A stretch of 64,000 bases of DNA from assembly GCA_950106755.1 (NCBI GenBank), contig OX467092.1:9610001-9674000 (forward strand), written 5' to 3'. Position 1 is the stretch's first letter. Each line of letters opens with the position of its first letter. The stretch is from Climacium dendroides. Lineage: Eukaryota > Streptophyta > Bryopsida > Hypnales > Climaciaceae. The position numbers and the translations under genes are program-made. The notes beneath the pieces are model-generated. The model saw only the letters and a list, made by a program, of their open reading frames with translations. It had not been told where the DNA came from and searched no databases. This document shows positions 49,853-62,746 of this stretch, piece by piece.

Positions 49853-50389
49853 AACATAATTTAGTAGATAAGTAAGAGAATCCATTTAATTAAAAATGAA
49901 TATATATGATTTCTTAAATGGGCAAAAATTAATCACATTAGAAAGTCAAATACAAGAAAAAATGTGATCTTTTTCAATAACATTTATTAGTTACTAACAC
50001 AAAATATATCACAATGACTCTTTATATATGTATATTTCCACATACTTGTAGAACCTATATTCCAACAAAAATGTAAAGATGTTACCTCTTTTGTATTGCA
50101 AATAGCCTTCAATAACTTCATTTCAACCTCCAATGCCTATATGTATAAACAAGAGGGTTAGTTTTCAATAAATGAACAATGTAATTCAAACTTCAAAGAT
50201 TTAAAGCACTACAAAATATGTAGACATGTTTAAGATACAAAAAGTTATAATCATTATATATTCAAAAATTATAAATAATCAAAAAAAATAACAATGATGA
50301 TAGAGAGACTAAGAAGCAAAAAGTAGCAAAAAAAAAGAAGCAAAAACTAAGTGACATTATGACTGCAAAATATGACTAGGAGACAAGAA

Positions 50390-50760
50390 GAAGAAAAACC
50401 TAAGATGGAAGAAGAAACAAAAGTTAAAAGGCAAGAAGATCTAAGATGGAAGAAGAAGCAAAAGTTAGGAGGCAAGAAGAAGCAAAATTTAAGATGGAAG
50501 AAGAAGTAAAACTTAAGATGGAAGAAGAAGTAAAACTTAAGATGGAAGAAGAAGCAAAAGTTAGGAGGCAAGAAGAAGCAAAATCTAAGAAGGAAGAAGG
50601 AACAAAACCTAAGAAGGAACAAAAAAAAAAGGAACAAAAAAAAATTAAATTAAATTAAATTAAATAGGAAGAAGAAACAAAACATAAGAAGCAAAAAGAA
50701 GAAAAACCTAAGAAGCAACAAGAAACAAAGCTTAAGAAGCAATAAAAACAAAAAAGAAGA
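50390..50760 (+). repeat. Purine-rich GAAGAAG repeat tract
   Basis: Degenerate AAGATGGAAGAAGAAGTAAA/AGGCAAGAAGAAGC-type units, almost free of pyrimidines. A 70-codon frame in it (50446-50658) encodes only E, K, R, V, Q and the like and is most simply a by-product of the repeat. Confidence 0.8.
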
Positions 50761-52746
50761 AACAAAAAAGAAAGGAGAAGGGGCAAAAAAAGGAGTGGCT
50801 ACAAAAAGTGGTGGCTAGGGTTTTAAAACCCTAAATTAGTGGCAACTACAAAAAAATGATTTTCAAAAAATATGACTACAAAAAAATTCTACGTGGAAAA
50901 ATATGACTAAATACTTTCTAAACATATTCCCTACCCAAATTGTTTTTGGGCTGCCCTAAAAAAAATCTTACTATCATAGAGATGCGATTGCAAAATATGA
51001 TTAGAAAATATGACTGAGCGTTCCTTAAATATGTTCCCTACCGTTCTCTATGAAGTATTTTGGTGTTCCCAATGGCCATATACTATACGGCCATGATGTA
51101 TAAGGCTCAAATATGACTCACAGTCATATTTGCAGTCATATTTTTTTTACCTTAAAAAATATGACTACAAGCAGTCACCAATCATCCTTAGTCATAATTT
51201 TGCAGTCATAAAACACTGCCATTGTTGTAGTGTAATATACATTCCACAAGATTTCATTCATATTCCATAATCCAAATGCTAATTACATAGTACTTGATCT
51301 TTTTTTGCTTGTTTGTGCTTGAGACACTCATTCACAAAAATTCTTCAATGGTAACATTTCTTCAACTTCATGTATTGAAAATTCTTTGTCTTTAGCCTGC
51401 ATATCACTATATCAATAGACAAGTATTAGACTATTGGTATTTCACTCATTCCAATTTTCTTGATAATGGTCATAAGCACAAACAAGATCAAGGATGCAAG
51501 AAATAGAGTTCATGTTCTAAAGCCATACCACTTGATAACTAGTGCTTCTAGTGTATACTTACTTGGCAATTGGTGCAAAAAAATAAAAATACAAAGACCA
51601 AGTGTGTAAACTTCTACAATTGACACATTTGTCATTTTAAATTGCACTCTACTATATAGACTTCATATAGAGACAATCAAGCACCCTTCTACATTACAAA
51701 TTTTGCGATAGAACTTGTTTTTGTAAAATCCAATTTTGATTGAGCAACCGTGTGGCACACTTGCATGTGCTTGTTGTGTAAAAATCCCACCTTGAACAAA
51801 AGTGGTCTTGGCTTCCAAAATGGTTGTTGCACAACAATTGCCCTCGAAATACTATGGAGTATATGTTTACATACAAGAACACAAAATCCTCTAAAGGTTA
51901 ATGAAGGCTAACTTTCTTCTTACAAATGGCCATGATGTCTTGGCCAATTTGCTATGGCCCATACCAAGCATCCATCTTATTTTTTATGTCTCCTATCTTT
52001 TTTTCATATACCTTGCTAATCACATTAAGCCTCTATTTGTCCACTTAGCTACTGATGGGTGTGGAATATCTCACACTATTTTCAGTAGAGCCAAGGCAAT
52101 GCTAGTGCATATAATTTGTTCATTTTAGAAGAAGGAAAAATTTCACTCCACCTTTGTTTTGGAATACAAATATAATGTTTTGAAAGGCAATTGTATTGTC
52201 TATGAGATGTAGTAGCCCTCCCGCCAATTTCCATTCTTGGATACTTGATTCAAGCACATATACCAATGACAAGTCTTTCAATATATTGAAGAAGAAGACT
52301 TTGTAGCTGTGGGTGATCTAATTCACCATAGTCACCAAAAAAGGGTCTATATCACTATAATAAAGTGGAAGAAAGAGTAGATTCAAGGATGATAGACCCT
52401 TCCTTGTTTTGGCAATTGGATCCAAGAGGTAGAGACTTAAAGTTCTCCCCTTTGTGCCTTGTAAGGAAATCGCTTCATAAATAAGGTTGTTGTCTATACT
52501 TAGGAACCATTGCTCCATTGCTCTATTGGAATGGCAACCAAGACCCCTTCGAATTTGGGTCAAAGGAATTCGCTCTATGTCAAGGATTAAAAAATGGAAG
52601 CTTGGCATTATAATTTTCTAATCTATAGCTAAAATGTTGTCCTCTTTCTACAAAACTAGTCCTTATTCTTTGTGTTTTCATCACATGAGTTGTGAAAAGT
52701 TGCATTGTTAGTCAACTCGTTCCATTCCTTACAAACTAATCCCATC

Positions 52747-55700
52747 TACTAGTAGAAAAAGAGGGTCAATTGTAACCATTAAAAAAATTGGTTACTAAAA
52801 AACAACTAAATAGTGATTGCCCAATCATTACAATGGCACCAAAGCAAATGTATAGCATATTGTAGTCATTGATTAAGACTTCAAATGAGTGGATGATGCC
52901 CAGATGAGACCAAAAATAAAAATTGATTTCATCTATGGTTCATTTTGTATTTTGTGCCATTGTTGCTAATGTGGACTACTCGAAGTCATACTTCAATTGT
53001 CTAGTTGTAAACTCAAGGCAATATTTGACTACAAAAGAAATACATTAGAATAAGGTGAAAATTGAAGTAAATAATTTCCATATTGGCATGTTTAACTAGA
53101 ACTAATTGTAGTCTAGTCATGGTTCATTCATAAACTTAGTGCAATATCTAACTACAAAAGAATTGAAGAATTATTGCCATTGGGACAACATGAAAATTGA
53201 ATTAAATAATTTCCATGTCGACAAATTTGACTAGGAATAATCTAGTTGTAGTTTAGTTGTGGTTGAGTCCATTAGAGGGAATTTGAGGCCTCTAAAAGAC
53301 CATTCAGGGGTCATTTCCCTTATTGCGTTTAGTTAGTATACTTTTGTCAAAATATAAAATAATGATTTTAAAATTAGAAAAATAAAATTTTAATAAAAAG
53401 ATTTTAAATTTAAAAAAAAAATGTTTAAAGTAATCATTTTCAAAATAATAATAAAATTTTAAAATAATAATTAACTAATATTATTTGATGTGGTAGTCTT
53501 TTAATTATAATAGACTATTGATGTAGCAAAGTTCTCAAGTTACCTACAATCCAAGAATTTACGATCTTGTTTAGGCCTCAAAAAAACATCTAATGATTTT
53601 GTGAATGACTACTTGGATACTATCTTAGTCATACATTATTAGTAGAAAAAAAGGTGTTTTGTAACTAGTGCAATAATGATTGGGACTCAAAAACAATTAA
53701 ATAATAACTGCTCAATGATAAGAGAATGAGATTAAGAACATAAAGTTCTTTGTTGACAATTTAGTATATGTTATCTGTCAGCGCCAGTAATGTAGATTGC
53801 ATATAGTCATATTATAGTTGTCAAATAATGACTTCTTGAAATCAATGACAATTGTCTTACAACAACCATTGAAACAATGTGGATATTTTTCCTAACTAGG
53901 ATATAAGTAATTTCAACTTTCTATATATGACAAGGATTTGTTATGGTGTAGTTTTTGTGTAGTCATTGTTTGCCAATCATTGTAGTCATAATGCAATCAT
54001 TGTTTGCCTATCATTGTAGTCATAATGCAATCATTGTTTGCAAATCACTATAGTCATATTATTAGCCAATCTTTGTAGTCAGTCATAATGTGGTCACTTC
54101 TGAATCTCATTGGCAAGTCACAAAACTAATCATATGTCATTGAGCTAGTGGCGTTTAACTTGTGTAAGTCATAATTGTATGTTGACAACAAATGAATGGC
54201 TCTTTCTTGAGCAATAAACCCAAGACTATATTTTAACTCAGCCGCTTTACACTTCTATGGCAGCTAACACATGCCATGATGCAATTGCAATTATTGCATC
54301 TCATTGATTAATTATATAGTTTAGTCAAAGTATACATTGTAATGATTGTGATGTGATAGCTATAAGTTGCAACTACACCTATTGAAGATAAATGATGGGT
54401 ATTTTGTTATTTTCATTATCAATTAGGGTTTAGGTCAACAATGCTTACTAAAAGGATTCCCACCTGTCTTACAAAACGGATGACTTCTTAAAAGTGACTT
54501 GCAAAAGTGTCCCACCCATCTTACGAAACAAATGACTTCTTAAAAGGAAGGGCTTGCAAGCTAGAGGGGCTTGCATATTGGAGCCATTTTGCAAGCCACC
54601 CATCAACTTGCAAAACAACAAAGAACAAGAAGTGGTCCCCCCTTCCAAAACCTCTCTTACTTTCAAAATGCTCAGATTAACCACATCATAGAATCTCTTC
54701 TACCCTAGTTTCTACCTTGATTTCACATTGTTATGTTTTGAAATTCTGATGATCTGATATGTTTTAAGCTCATATGTTTTGAACTGATATGAATATTTGA
54801 ACTTGTGACCTTGTGAATTACATTTTGAGCTTATATGAATATTTGAGCTTACATTCTAAGTTTATATGAATATTATTTGAGATTTCGAGCTTAAGGTCAA
54901 ATTAATGGAGATTAATATGCTTCCCAATCATAAAAAATTTAAATACTATCAAAACTAAAAATGACCACTACAAAAATAACTTAATTACTCATAACAAAAT
55001 TAATTATTTGACATAGTTGGCAAATTAAACATTTTCTAAATGATCATAGTGAAGGAAAATTTGTGAAGTATAATACTATATTCAAGTTTTTTCCCCTAAG
55101 TTTTTAAAAACTTAATGGACTTCAAAAAAACTCTAGATGTGAACTCCGAGTTTTATCAAATAAAAATTAATAAAAATAAAAATAAAAAATAAAAAAATCA
55201 ATGTTTAAACATTCTTAAAAATACACTAATCCTACCTTAAACCTTCAACTTTCATTCATTAGCCTCTTATATTTGCTCTCTCTTTCCACCAACAACATTG
55301 ACATAAGTACTTGACATAATTACTTGACAGTTTTTTCTAAACCCTTCTATGAGTCGCTTCCTCTTGACTTCCACACATCCAACTAGTGAGGTTGATTGCT
55401 ACCCCCAACCTGCAAAATGGAAGGCTTGGTATTTTGCATGCCACATTTTTACAAGACGGGTGGACATGCTCAAAGTGCAACTTCTTTTTGTTTCTTGCTT
55501 ATCAACCTCTTTCTATTTTTTTCCTCTTGTTTTTACCTCAAATTTTCTAAGTGAGGGTTTAGGTTAGCTCATTGCCTCTTGAGTGCAGTAGTTACATTCT
55601 CTCGAGTGATTTTACTTGTTTGTTGTCTTCTATTGTTTATTGTTTCATACTATTTGCTATTTATTATTTGTTGTCTTTAAATGTTTATTGTCTTTTTGCT

Positions 55701-57030
55701 TTTTGTTGTTCATCCTTTTTTTCATTTAGTGAGTTCTTCAATTTAGGTGAGTTTTGCAGTTCTACATCATGTGAATTTTGTAATTCCTTGGGTAATTATT
55801 ACACACAAGTTCAAATAATTAATGTGAGTTTTGCAATTTCTTGGTGATTGTTGTAGATGAGATTGAGTAGTTTAGGTGAATTTTGTAGTTCTTCATCATG
55901 TGAGTTATGGAATTCCTTAGTAATTGCTATTTTTTAGTGATGTATTTTTTATTAGATATCCTTGATTCATTTTCAATTGGTGGTTGGTTGCAATTTCCAA
56001 TGGAACAAGAGGCAAAAATATTTTTTAGTGTGGAGAAAAGAAGTGGTTTTAGACATAATGCAATCATAGATGGATTGGTGAGATTCATTTTCTTAAACAC
56101 TAAATGGCAATTGCAAATGCAATCATTATTTAATGCTTCAAGTATTGTAGTCAAACTGCTTCTACCCTTGTTTTGCCAATCATTTTCTCTACTGAATATC
56201 ATACATGACTCCAAAACAATTGTTTGTGAGTTTTGTTATTTCTTTTAGTCATGGTTTAGTCATATATTAGAGTTTATGTTGTTTCCATTGCTAAAGTTAT
56301 ACTTGTCATTGTCATTTTCTAATTATGAAAATAATAAATGACTACTTCACTACATTGTGAAACATGGTTTCTTCTAGATCTTATAATAAATTACTCCACA
56401 ACAATTGATATATGATTACAATAGTCATATACTAGTCATACATTGTACCACAATTAGTAACCATAGCAACATCATGAGTCCCTAGTTGCACTTTAAATCA
56501 TATCAATGACTTCTCAGATGATTTTCAAGTGATTGAATAAAGACTTTTAAATGACTAAAACTAATGCCACGTCAACTAAACAACCATCTATAACTTGTTC
56601 CATGTCAACATCTATGTTAAACAATGGCTATCATACCAATGGTTCCCAATCACCAATGAAATTTAATTCAACAAACACATTGATCATTATGCATTCGATC
56701 CTATCGAAGGATCTAGTCACTTATCATGTCTACCTTAGCAAACACATCATGCACTACAGATTACTTCAACCAAGTTTCATCAACATTGACGTCTATGTCA
56801 ATAGTCCCATCATCAATAGAAGCTTCCAAACTTCTACACCAACAAATAGATGAGAAGGAAATTGTTAAAATAAGTTATTAAAAAAAATGAATGACTTGTC
56901 TACAATGACTCTAAACTTAAAATTAGTCTTTAGTCATTGTCCAATTAGAAGTGTCCTACATGATTGGTTTTTTAGTCATTAACACCAATCTAGTCATTTT
57001 TTAGTCATTGATAGTCTTTTTTTAGTAGTG
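52747..57030. mobile_element. 4284-bp CACTA element inserted in the F-box
   Basis: The left end is TACTAGTAGAAAAAGAGGGT (first base C to T). The right end, reverse-complemented, is CACTACTAAAAAAAGACTAT. The target duplication ATC lies on both sides (52744-52746 and 57031-57033), and its removal restores the interrupted F-box frame, which independently confirms the ends. TAGTCATTG/CAATGACTA motifs are dense in both subterminal regions (52860-54110 and 56410-57030), including a tandem run GTAGTCATAATGCAATCATT around 53980-54060. No transposase is recognisable. The interior includes duplicated CCCACC.(T/G)TCTTAC…GACTTCTTAAAAG pieces at 54460-54550 and a 113-codon frame at 55907-56248 of unknown origin. 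A second TIR-like segment at about 53631 suggests a nested or duplicated left end. Confidence 0.88.
53450..53605 (+). repeat. Inverted partner of 57838-58110
   Basis: Its reverse complement matches 58015-58110 (GGGAACTTTGCCACATT, CCACATCAGATAATATT) and 57838-57880 (GCATTAGATGAGATTG… GGTTGTGAATTTC). One copy is inside the CACTA element and the other is outside it, so the repeat belongs to another family or to a rearrangement. Confidence 0.5.
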
Positions 57031-57113
57031 ATCTTCCATATAGTGGGTATCAACAAGAAGGAAAGCTCATGTTCCACAACATCCACTTGAAGGTTGTTGC
57101 TCTAAGAATCCAT

Positions 57114-57837
57114 GGTAGTGCCCTATAACATAACAAACCTAAAGTTTAGTCTCAAGGCTCATTATCTTGCAATTTCTTACAACAATTTATACTTTCTTTC
57201 TAAATACTTGTTGTACAATTATAAGCAAAATTATTGTCTTTTAATCTCTTCAAATGCCAATTGACGTCCTTAAAAATGAAAGAAAAATGAAAGGAATCAT
57301 AGGCAACAACTTTTGACTTCAAAAAAGTATATTATGTCAATGTATCTTCAATTCCAAATGAAAGGCTTAAAAACAGACTTCTTGAAAGTAGAAGATGTTG
57401 AAGAATCTCCCACTACTTGATCAAATGGCTTGGTCCTCCTTTTGAGAGTTGAGAGAAAGCCCTCCTTTGGAATACGCTTGACTTTGATATGCCTCTCACA
57501 AGTGGAGATGAAGTCTAAAGAGATCCTAGATTAATAAAATCATGTTTTGTAAAGATTAAAGCTTCTTTATATAAATAGTTATCATTTCATTTAAAAAAAA
57601 TTCTTGTTGAAGGAAAATAATTATAAGAAAATGAAAGCATAAATGACTTATAAGAATGACTGCATATTAGTTGTTTCAAAAAAATATGACTTTGAAATGA
57701 ATGAGGGCCCTAGAGTCATTGTCAACAAGTTGTTTACATGAATGACTATAGGTCATCCATTTGAAGCTTGGATGTTCATTAAATGAAAAAATTTATGTGT
57801 CTACTCACTACTCAGGTGGATACAACAATGACAAGGC
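57114..57837. other. Upstream side of the F-box pseudogene
   Basis: No gene was seen. It would include the former promoter of the F-box gene. Confidence 0.35.
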
Positions 57838-58500
57838 ATGCATTAGATGAGATTGACGATCTATACAAGGTTGTGAATTTCTAAATAGCCATATACAATG
57901 GCCAAAAAATATATATTTTTTAAATTACAAAAACAACAAAGTATGAGGCGTAAATTATATGGGACAATGTAATAACATTATTTTTTAAATTAAAAAAATC
58001 CTTTGTTTACAAATGATTGGGAACTTTGCCACATTAAAAAGCCGACATGGTCTAAAGATTGCCACATCAGATAATATTTTTAATTATTTAAAAATTGTAA
58101 TTACTTAATTTTATTTTACTTATTATTTAATATTCTAAAAGGTTCATAGTTTGGAAAATCTTGTACATGTAAGAATTCTAAGTGTATTTTTTTAGAATGA
58201 CTTAAAAATAGCTATTTATAAATAAAAACATCTTTGCAACAAATATGAAAAAGTCATGCCTTATCATCAAATCACATGTGCAAAAATGGGCCTTGGAGAC
58301 CATTGGTGTAGACATCATTGTTAGTCTAAAATGACTAAATAATTTCTCACCACATCATTGTCCACATCAAATTTGGCTTAGCACATTAGTTGCTAACTGG
58401 GTGGACACAATAAAAGCCCTCACCACATTTACATAGGAGAGTAGACATTAGATGAGATTTGAGGCCAAGAGAAGGTTGTTTAAGGCCTAAACAAGATCAT
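57838..58500 (-). repeat. Degenerate repeats related to 53450-53605
   Basis: CATTAGATGAGATT(T/G)GA is found at 57840 and again at 58449, followed in the second copy by GGCCTAAACAAGATCATTTT, which also occurs inverted near 53565-53580. This looks like a decayed element with internal duplication. Confidence 0.45.
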
Positions 58501-58721
58501 TTTAGAATGGAGAGAGTAATAAGGAAAAAAAAACTCAACAAGTATATAAGTATACTAAAATGTATATATCTATAATAAAATTGAACACAATAAATAATGA
58601 ATTAATTGTCAAATCAAAAAGATTTGTTTTGTCTTAATAAAGCTCAAAAAATAATTTATCTTTGAGAAGATAAATGCATTATTAGCCTCAAAATACTATT
58701 TGGTATCATTTTTAAATTTAA

Positions 58722-58722
<1 letters not shown>

Positions 58723-58757
<35 letters not shown>
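58723..58757. repeat. (AAT)n microsatellite
   Basis: About 11 ATA/TAA triplets. Confidence 0.9.
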
Positions 58758-58758
<1 letters not shown>

Positions 58759-59787
58759 TGCACAACTAAAAGAGGTCCAAAAAAATTTCAAATGAAGTAC
58801 AATCAACTATTACAATATATGCAATCATATAATGACATGAGTTGAACGACTACACTCTTACGACATTATAAAAAAATACAAAAAATATGATATCCAACCA
58901 CAAATCTTGTAAAATAATTAATGATGATAATTCCCAATTGTTGAAGTGGGTTACTAACCCTTTAAAATTTGCTCATCTAAAAAGTAAATGCGCCTTGGTC
59001 ACCTATGATTGTAACTTTTAAAATATCCATTACTGGTATATATTTTAGACTAAGAAAATAAAGCTTTAGTTCAAGTCCATTTTAAAATTTGGAAAAAAAT
59101 AAAAAATTGAAAGAATTATTGCAATTGCAAGCTCTAGGCAAGTGTCAATATCTATGTTATAGCATATTTTGTGTTTTTCATTAGAATTTTTTTTTTTTAA
59201 ATTTAAAATTTAAAATTATATAATTGATATAGTTTTATTTCCACCTTTTATTTTAGAATGTTATAATTATTTGATTTTTCAGTCAAAATTTATAAAATAT
59301 CAATGTCAATAGAAAATTCACTTTTTTACACTTGAAAAATATTAAGATTATTTATATCAATTATATAATAGAATAAATTTAGCTTGATAGTGAAATTTGA
59401 CTTCAAAGTCATTGCTAGAGTGGATTAGATATAAAAAAATAAAACAACAAATTGAGAATTTTTCATATTAATCTCAAATTAATTGGACTATTTTTGCTAT
59501 ATTTACAAATTTATTTTCTCTTTAGGTCACAAATTATAACTATGACAATTTTTCATGAAACAAAATGAAATTTTTCAAAATGATTGACCGCTCATAGTGT
59601 CATGTAAGGAAAATATAAGATTGATGTTGGAATACATTTAAGAAGGAAAAATTTAGCTTAGACATGATGTTGACTATTTCACAATGGATCTACTCTTTTC
59701 GGGGTTAAAATTTAATTAAATCAAGAACTACAACTCCAATAATTCAAGAATGATAGATCAAAGTTGAGTTAAATTTGGAAATTTAAC
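58758..59787. other. AT-rich gene-free stretch
   Basis: I see nothing that can be supported as a gene or defined element. Confidence 0.4.
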
Positions 59788-60275
59788 CTTTAAATTCCTT
59801 AACTATGTTTTCACTAAAAACATTTCAAAATTGCCATTTTTAGTACAAATACCAAATTTTGGAAAAAATACATTTTTTAGCTCATGTAATCATAGGATTT
59901 TGTATTATATTGACTTGAAAACATGTGGAAAAAATTTCAAAAATTTCCATAGCATGGATTGCAAAGTATGAGCTTTCAAATTTATAAAAATCCTTTTTTG
60001 GGCCCTTCAAAAAATCAAGCAGCAACACTTTACAAGGACAAATTTATATGAAAAAATGTCCATGTTGTTGGTGCTTTTTTGGATTCATTCTTCAAGGTCA
60101 ATTGGTTGTATGCTTGAAATATTTTAGAATACTTGGAATTGTACAATATATAAAAAAATAGTAAGTAGAAAGAAGTAGAGAATGATTTAAAATACAAAAT
60201 TTTTAAAAATTTAGTTATGGAATTAAAAAATGTCAATTCCAATAGTTGCAATGTTGTAATAAACAATCTACATTT
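59788..60275 (+). repeat. Dispersed repeat, copy 3
   Basis: Direct-orientation relative of 9955-10425, sharing TAAATTCCTTAACTATGTTTT, AAAACATGTGG, AAATTTCAAAAATTT, CACTTTACAAG and AATAGTAAGTAGAAAG. A minus-strand frame inside (60030-60266) is an artefact. Confidence 0.7.
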
Positions 60276-62680
60276 GTTGAAAAATAAATGAGAAATTTAA
60301 TATGTCATAATTTTTACAATTTTCAAAATAAAAATAAAAATAAATTTATTGTGGATCAAAATATTAATAAGTTCATTTACTTTAGTCAATTTTAAATCAT
60401 TTAATATTCTACTATATATTTCATATTTTTATTTTCAATTATAGATTTTTATATCTAAAATATAACCTATATTTTTATAAAACATATTGCTCATTTATGT
60501 TCACTTATGCTTTGAAAACTAGGTCCCCTGCGTTCCACTCTGGAGTACTTGAGTTCTAATAATCTAGGGGTTCTTTTTCGTTTTGTATAAAGTGCCCAAG
60601 TGGCAATATTAAATGTTATAATGGTGCTCCAAATTTCAACATTCATCCACATATTGGACATAAAATATCACATTAGCACATATAAGTTGCTCTAATATCA
60701 TTGACGAGAAAACATCTTCACTTTGGAAACATTAACTAAAGGACCAACACTCACATCTCTAAAAAAAATAAGGTTCATTTATCCTCCAATCACTAGTTTT
60801 TACACAATCCTAGACAAATATTGTGTGAGAAACTCAAGTTCATAAATGCTTTTTAAGTGAACCAAAACTCCAAGAGTAGCGTTGCCTCAATCTCACCAAA
60901 CATTGTGAAAACATAATTTCAAAAGTAGTGCCCGGCCGGGTTGCGTTGAAAGAAGTGAACATACTTGGGCTAAAGTTGGTGACATAATATTAATATTTTG
61001 TATTAAAAGATATGTTTTTCAAGTGAACCAACATTGCAAGAATGGCCGGTGTCACTTCTCATGGAATATCATAGGAACATAATTTCAAAAGTAGTGGAAT
61101 TACAAGTAAAGCAAATTAAATGAGTATGGGGCAAAGGTGGTGACATAATCCAATATTTTCACTATTGTTGCTAAAGTTGAGGCATTAGTAGCTGATCATT
61201 AAAGCATTTTTGGAGCAGATTGTATGTAGTATGAGGTATTGGAAATTTTTCCCATGTTGAAAGATAGGAAATATGGAGATTGCAAAATTTTCAAAATTTT
61301 ATTCCCCAAATTGAAAATACTTTGAATTTTGGGAGCTAAAAAATGCACTTCTTTAGTAGTAAATGTCCAGAGTCTTCCAATTCCAATCATTCAAGAACTA
61401 CTTTCTTGCTCACTACTTCCTATTTTCTTGCTTACTACTTCGGGACATGTGTCATAACCTTATTAGTTCCAACCTCGTAAAAGACTTAAAAAAACACATT
61501 TCAAGCTTTAGTTGAAAATCTATTCTAGCCTTGGTTGGAAATGTTGCATCCTGTAGGTTGAATACTAGGTGTGGTTGGCAATTGGTGCCTCAACTACATT
61601 AGTTTTTTTTTCATTTATTATAGGCAATGCAAAAAAACAATCTTCAATGTAGAGAAGAAACTACATACATCCATGGAAATGGATGAAATCTATAATACAT
61701 GGATGAAAAAATGTTTATTCATCCAAAATAGAGCAATATTGTCCCAAGATTTGGTAGTATTTTGCAATTTCATCCATTGTGAAAGCAAAAATATATTGCC
61801 AAAATATTCCATAGAAAAAAAATCATCACTTTCCAATGAAGAATTGCTCAAAAAACACATGCTATTACATTCAATGTGAATCATGTTACAATTAAATTTC
61901 AAAGATTGATGCATTGGTTCTTCCTCATTTCATTTGAAGGGTTTGTTTTCTTGCAAGATTTTTGTTTTGAAGATATTAATAGCCTTCCCCTATAGTCTCT
62001 CATAGTCTATTAATTCTTAAAGGACATTGCCTCCATGATTAAAGTAGTCACCAAAATGGATTAGTGGACCAATAGGTGCATTCTTTGCTTCTACAATAAA
62101 TAAGTCAAGTCATCTATCATCTACTTTTTAAGCCTCATTGTCCTTTAATCCTAAAAGGTTGTGCCCCCATCACCAATTTAGTCACAATTTTTTTTGAATT
62201 ATTGGTCCGATTGATACATTCTTTCTCTATCCATCAAAAGTTTTTTATTTTTTTGGACACAAGTAAAAGAAACTTAACTACGCAAAAAAAAATTGGACAT
62301 TTTTTAGCCTCAATGTTGTTTAACCCTTAAACATAGGGCTAGTGACCGTGGAAATCAATCCTTTTGGAACTGTGTGACATCATCTAGTTTAAAAAAACCA
62401 AAAATAATCATTGGGACTCAAACTACTATAGAAGATTTTTCCTTTCCATCCCTAATTCCAAGGATGAATAGTTGCATTTCTGTCCTACACAGGAGAATTC
62501 TTTGTCATCCATTAGATGTAAAATGTCCGCCTTGACATTTAAGGATTAAGGATTAAGGGTTAGTTTGAAGGTACTGTCAAACAATGATCCTCCCAAAAAT
62601 CCTAAGCGTTCACTTTTTTGTTTGAATTCCATAATGTACAGTGACTTCCTCCAAAGACTATACTAAGCTTACACTCAATT
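60276..62680. other. AT-rich stretch without secure genes
   Basis: A few open frames of 60-100 codons (for example 61571-61879 on the plus strand) have no family resemblance or splice partners. AAACATAATTTCAAAAGTAGTG recurs at about 60908 and 61074, flanked in both cases by related text, suggesting a local duplication of about 170 bases. Confidence 0.35.
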
Positions 62681-62746
62681 CACCATGTAGCTTAGGTCAC
62701 TAACTTAACCCCAAAGCGTCATTTGGTTTCTGTGGTGGACAGAAGC

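Larger units (their letters stand above)
48578..51232. mobile_element. 2655-bp CACTA element with expanded hairpin repeats
   Basis: The right end, reverse-complemented, reads CACTACAACAATGGCAGTGT and continues TTTATGACT. The left end reads TATTACAACAAAAGCAGTGT and continues TTTATGACT, with two C-to-T changes in the terminal CACTA. The target duplication TAA lies on both sides (48575-48577 and 51233-51235). AATATGACT and AGTCATATT motifs, the likely subterminal repeats, occur in both orientations near both ends and are massively amplified at 48945-49852. There is no transposase; the only long frame inside (50446-50658) is low-complexity Lys/Glu. It is non-autonomous. Confidence 0.88.
51694..57113 (-). 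pseudogene. F-box/kelch pseudogene split by a CACTA element
   Basis: F-box proteins recruit substrates to SCF ubiquitin ligases. Read on the minus strand, ATG at 57113 opens a frame with a stop at the fourth codon, then EHELSFLLIPTIWK up to 57034. After the inserted element (52747-57030) the frame resumes at 52746 with MGLVCKEWNELTNNATF. Removing the insert and one copy of its 3-bp duplication joins these in frame into a typical F-box (…LIPT…LVCKEWN…). Downstream, 52608-52318 is open (IPLTQIRRGLGCHSNRAMEQ, YLLDPIAKTRKGLSSL) and resembles the linker and first kelch unit of plant F-box/kelch proteins. Further stops (such as the TAG at 52318-52320) and frame changes follow down to 51694. Stops exist on both sides of the insertion, so the gene is dead whether or not the transposon came first. 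Confidence 0.72.

Noticed and set aside
50347..50658. Two overlapping frames, Lys/Glu-rich on plus and Phe/Cys-rich on minus
   Set aside because: Both are by-products of a GAAGAAG-type purine repeat within the CACTA element.
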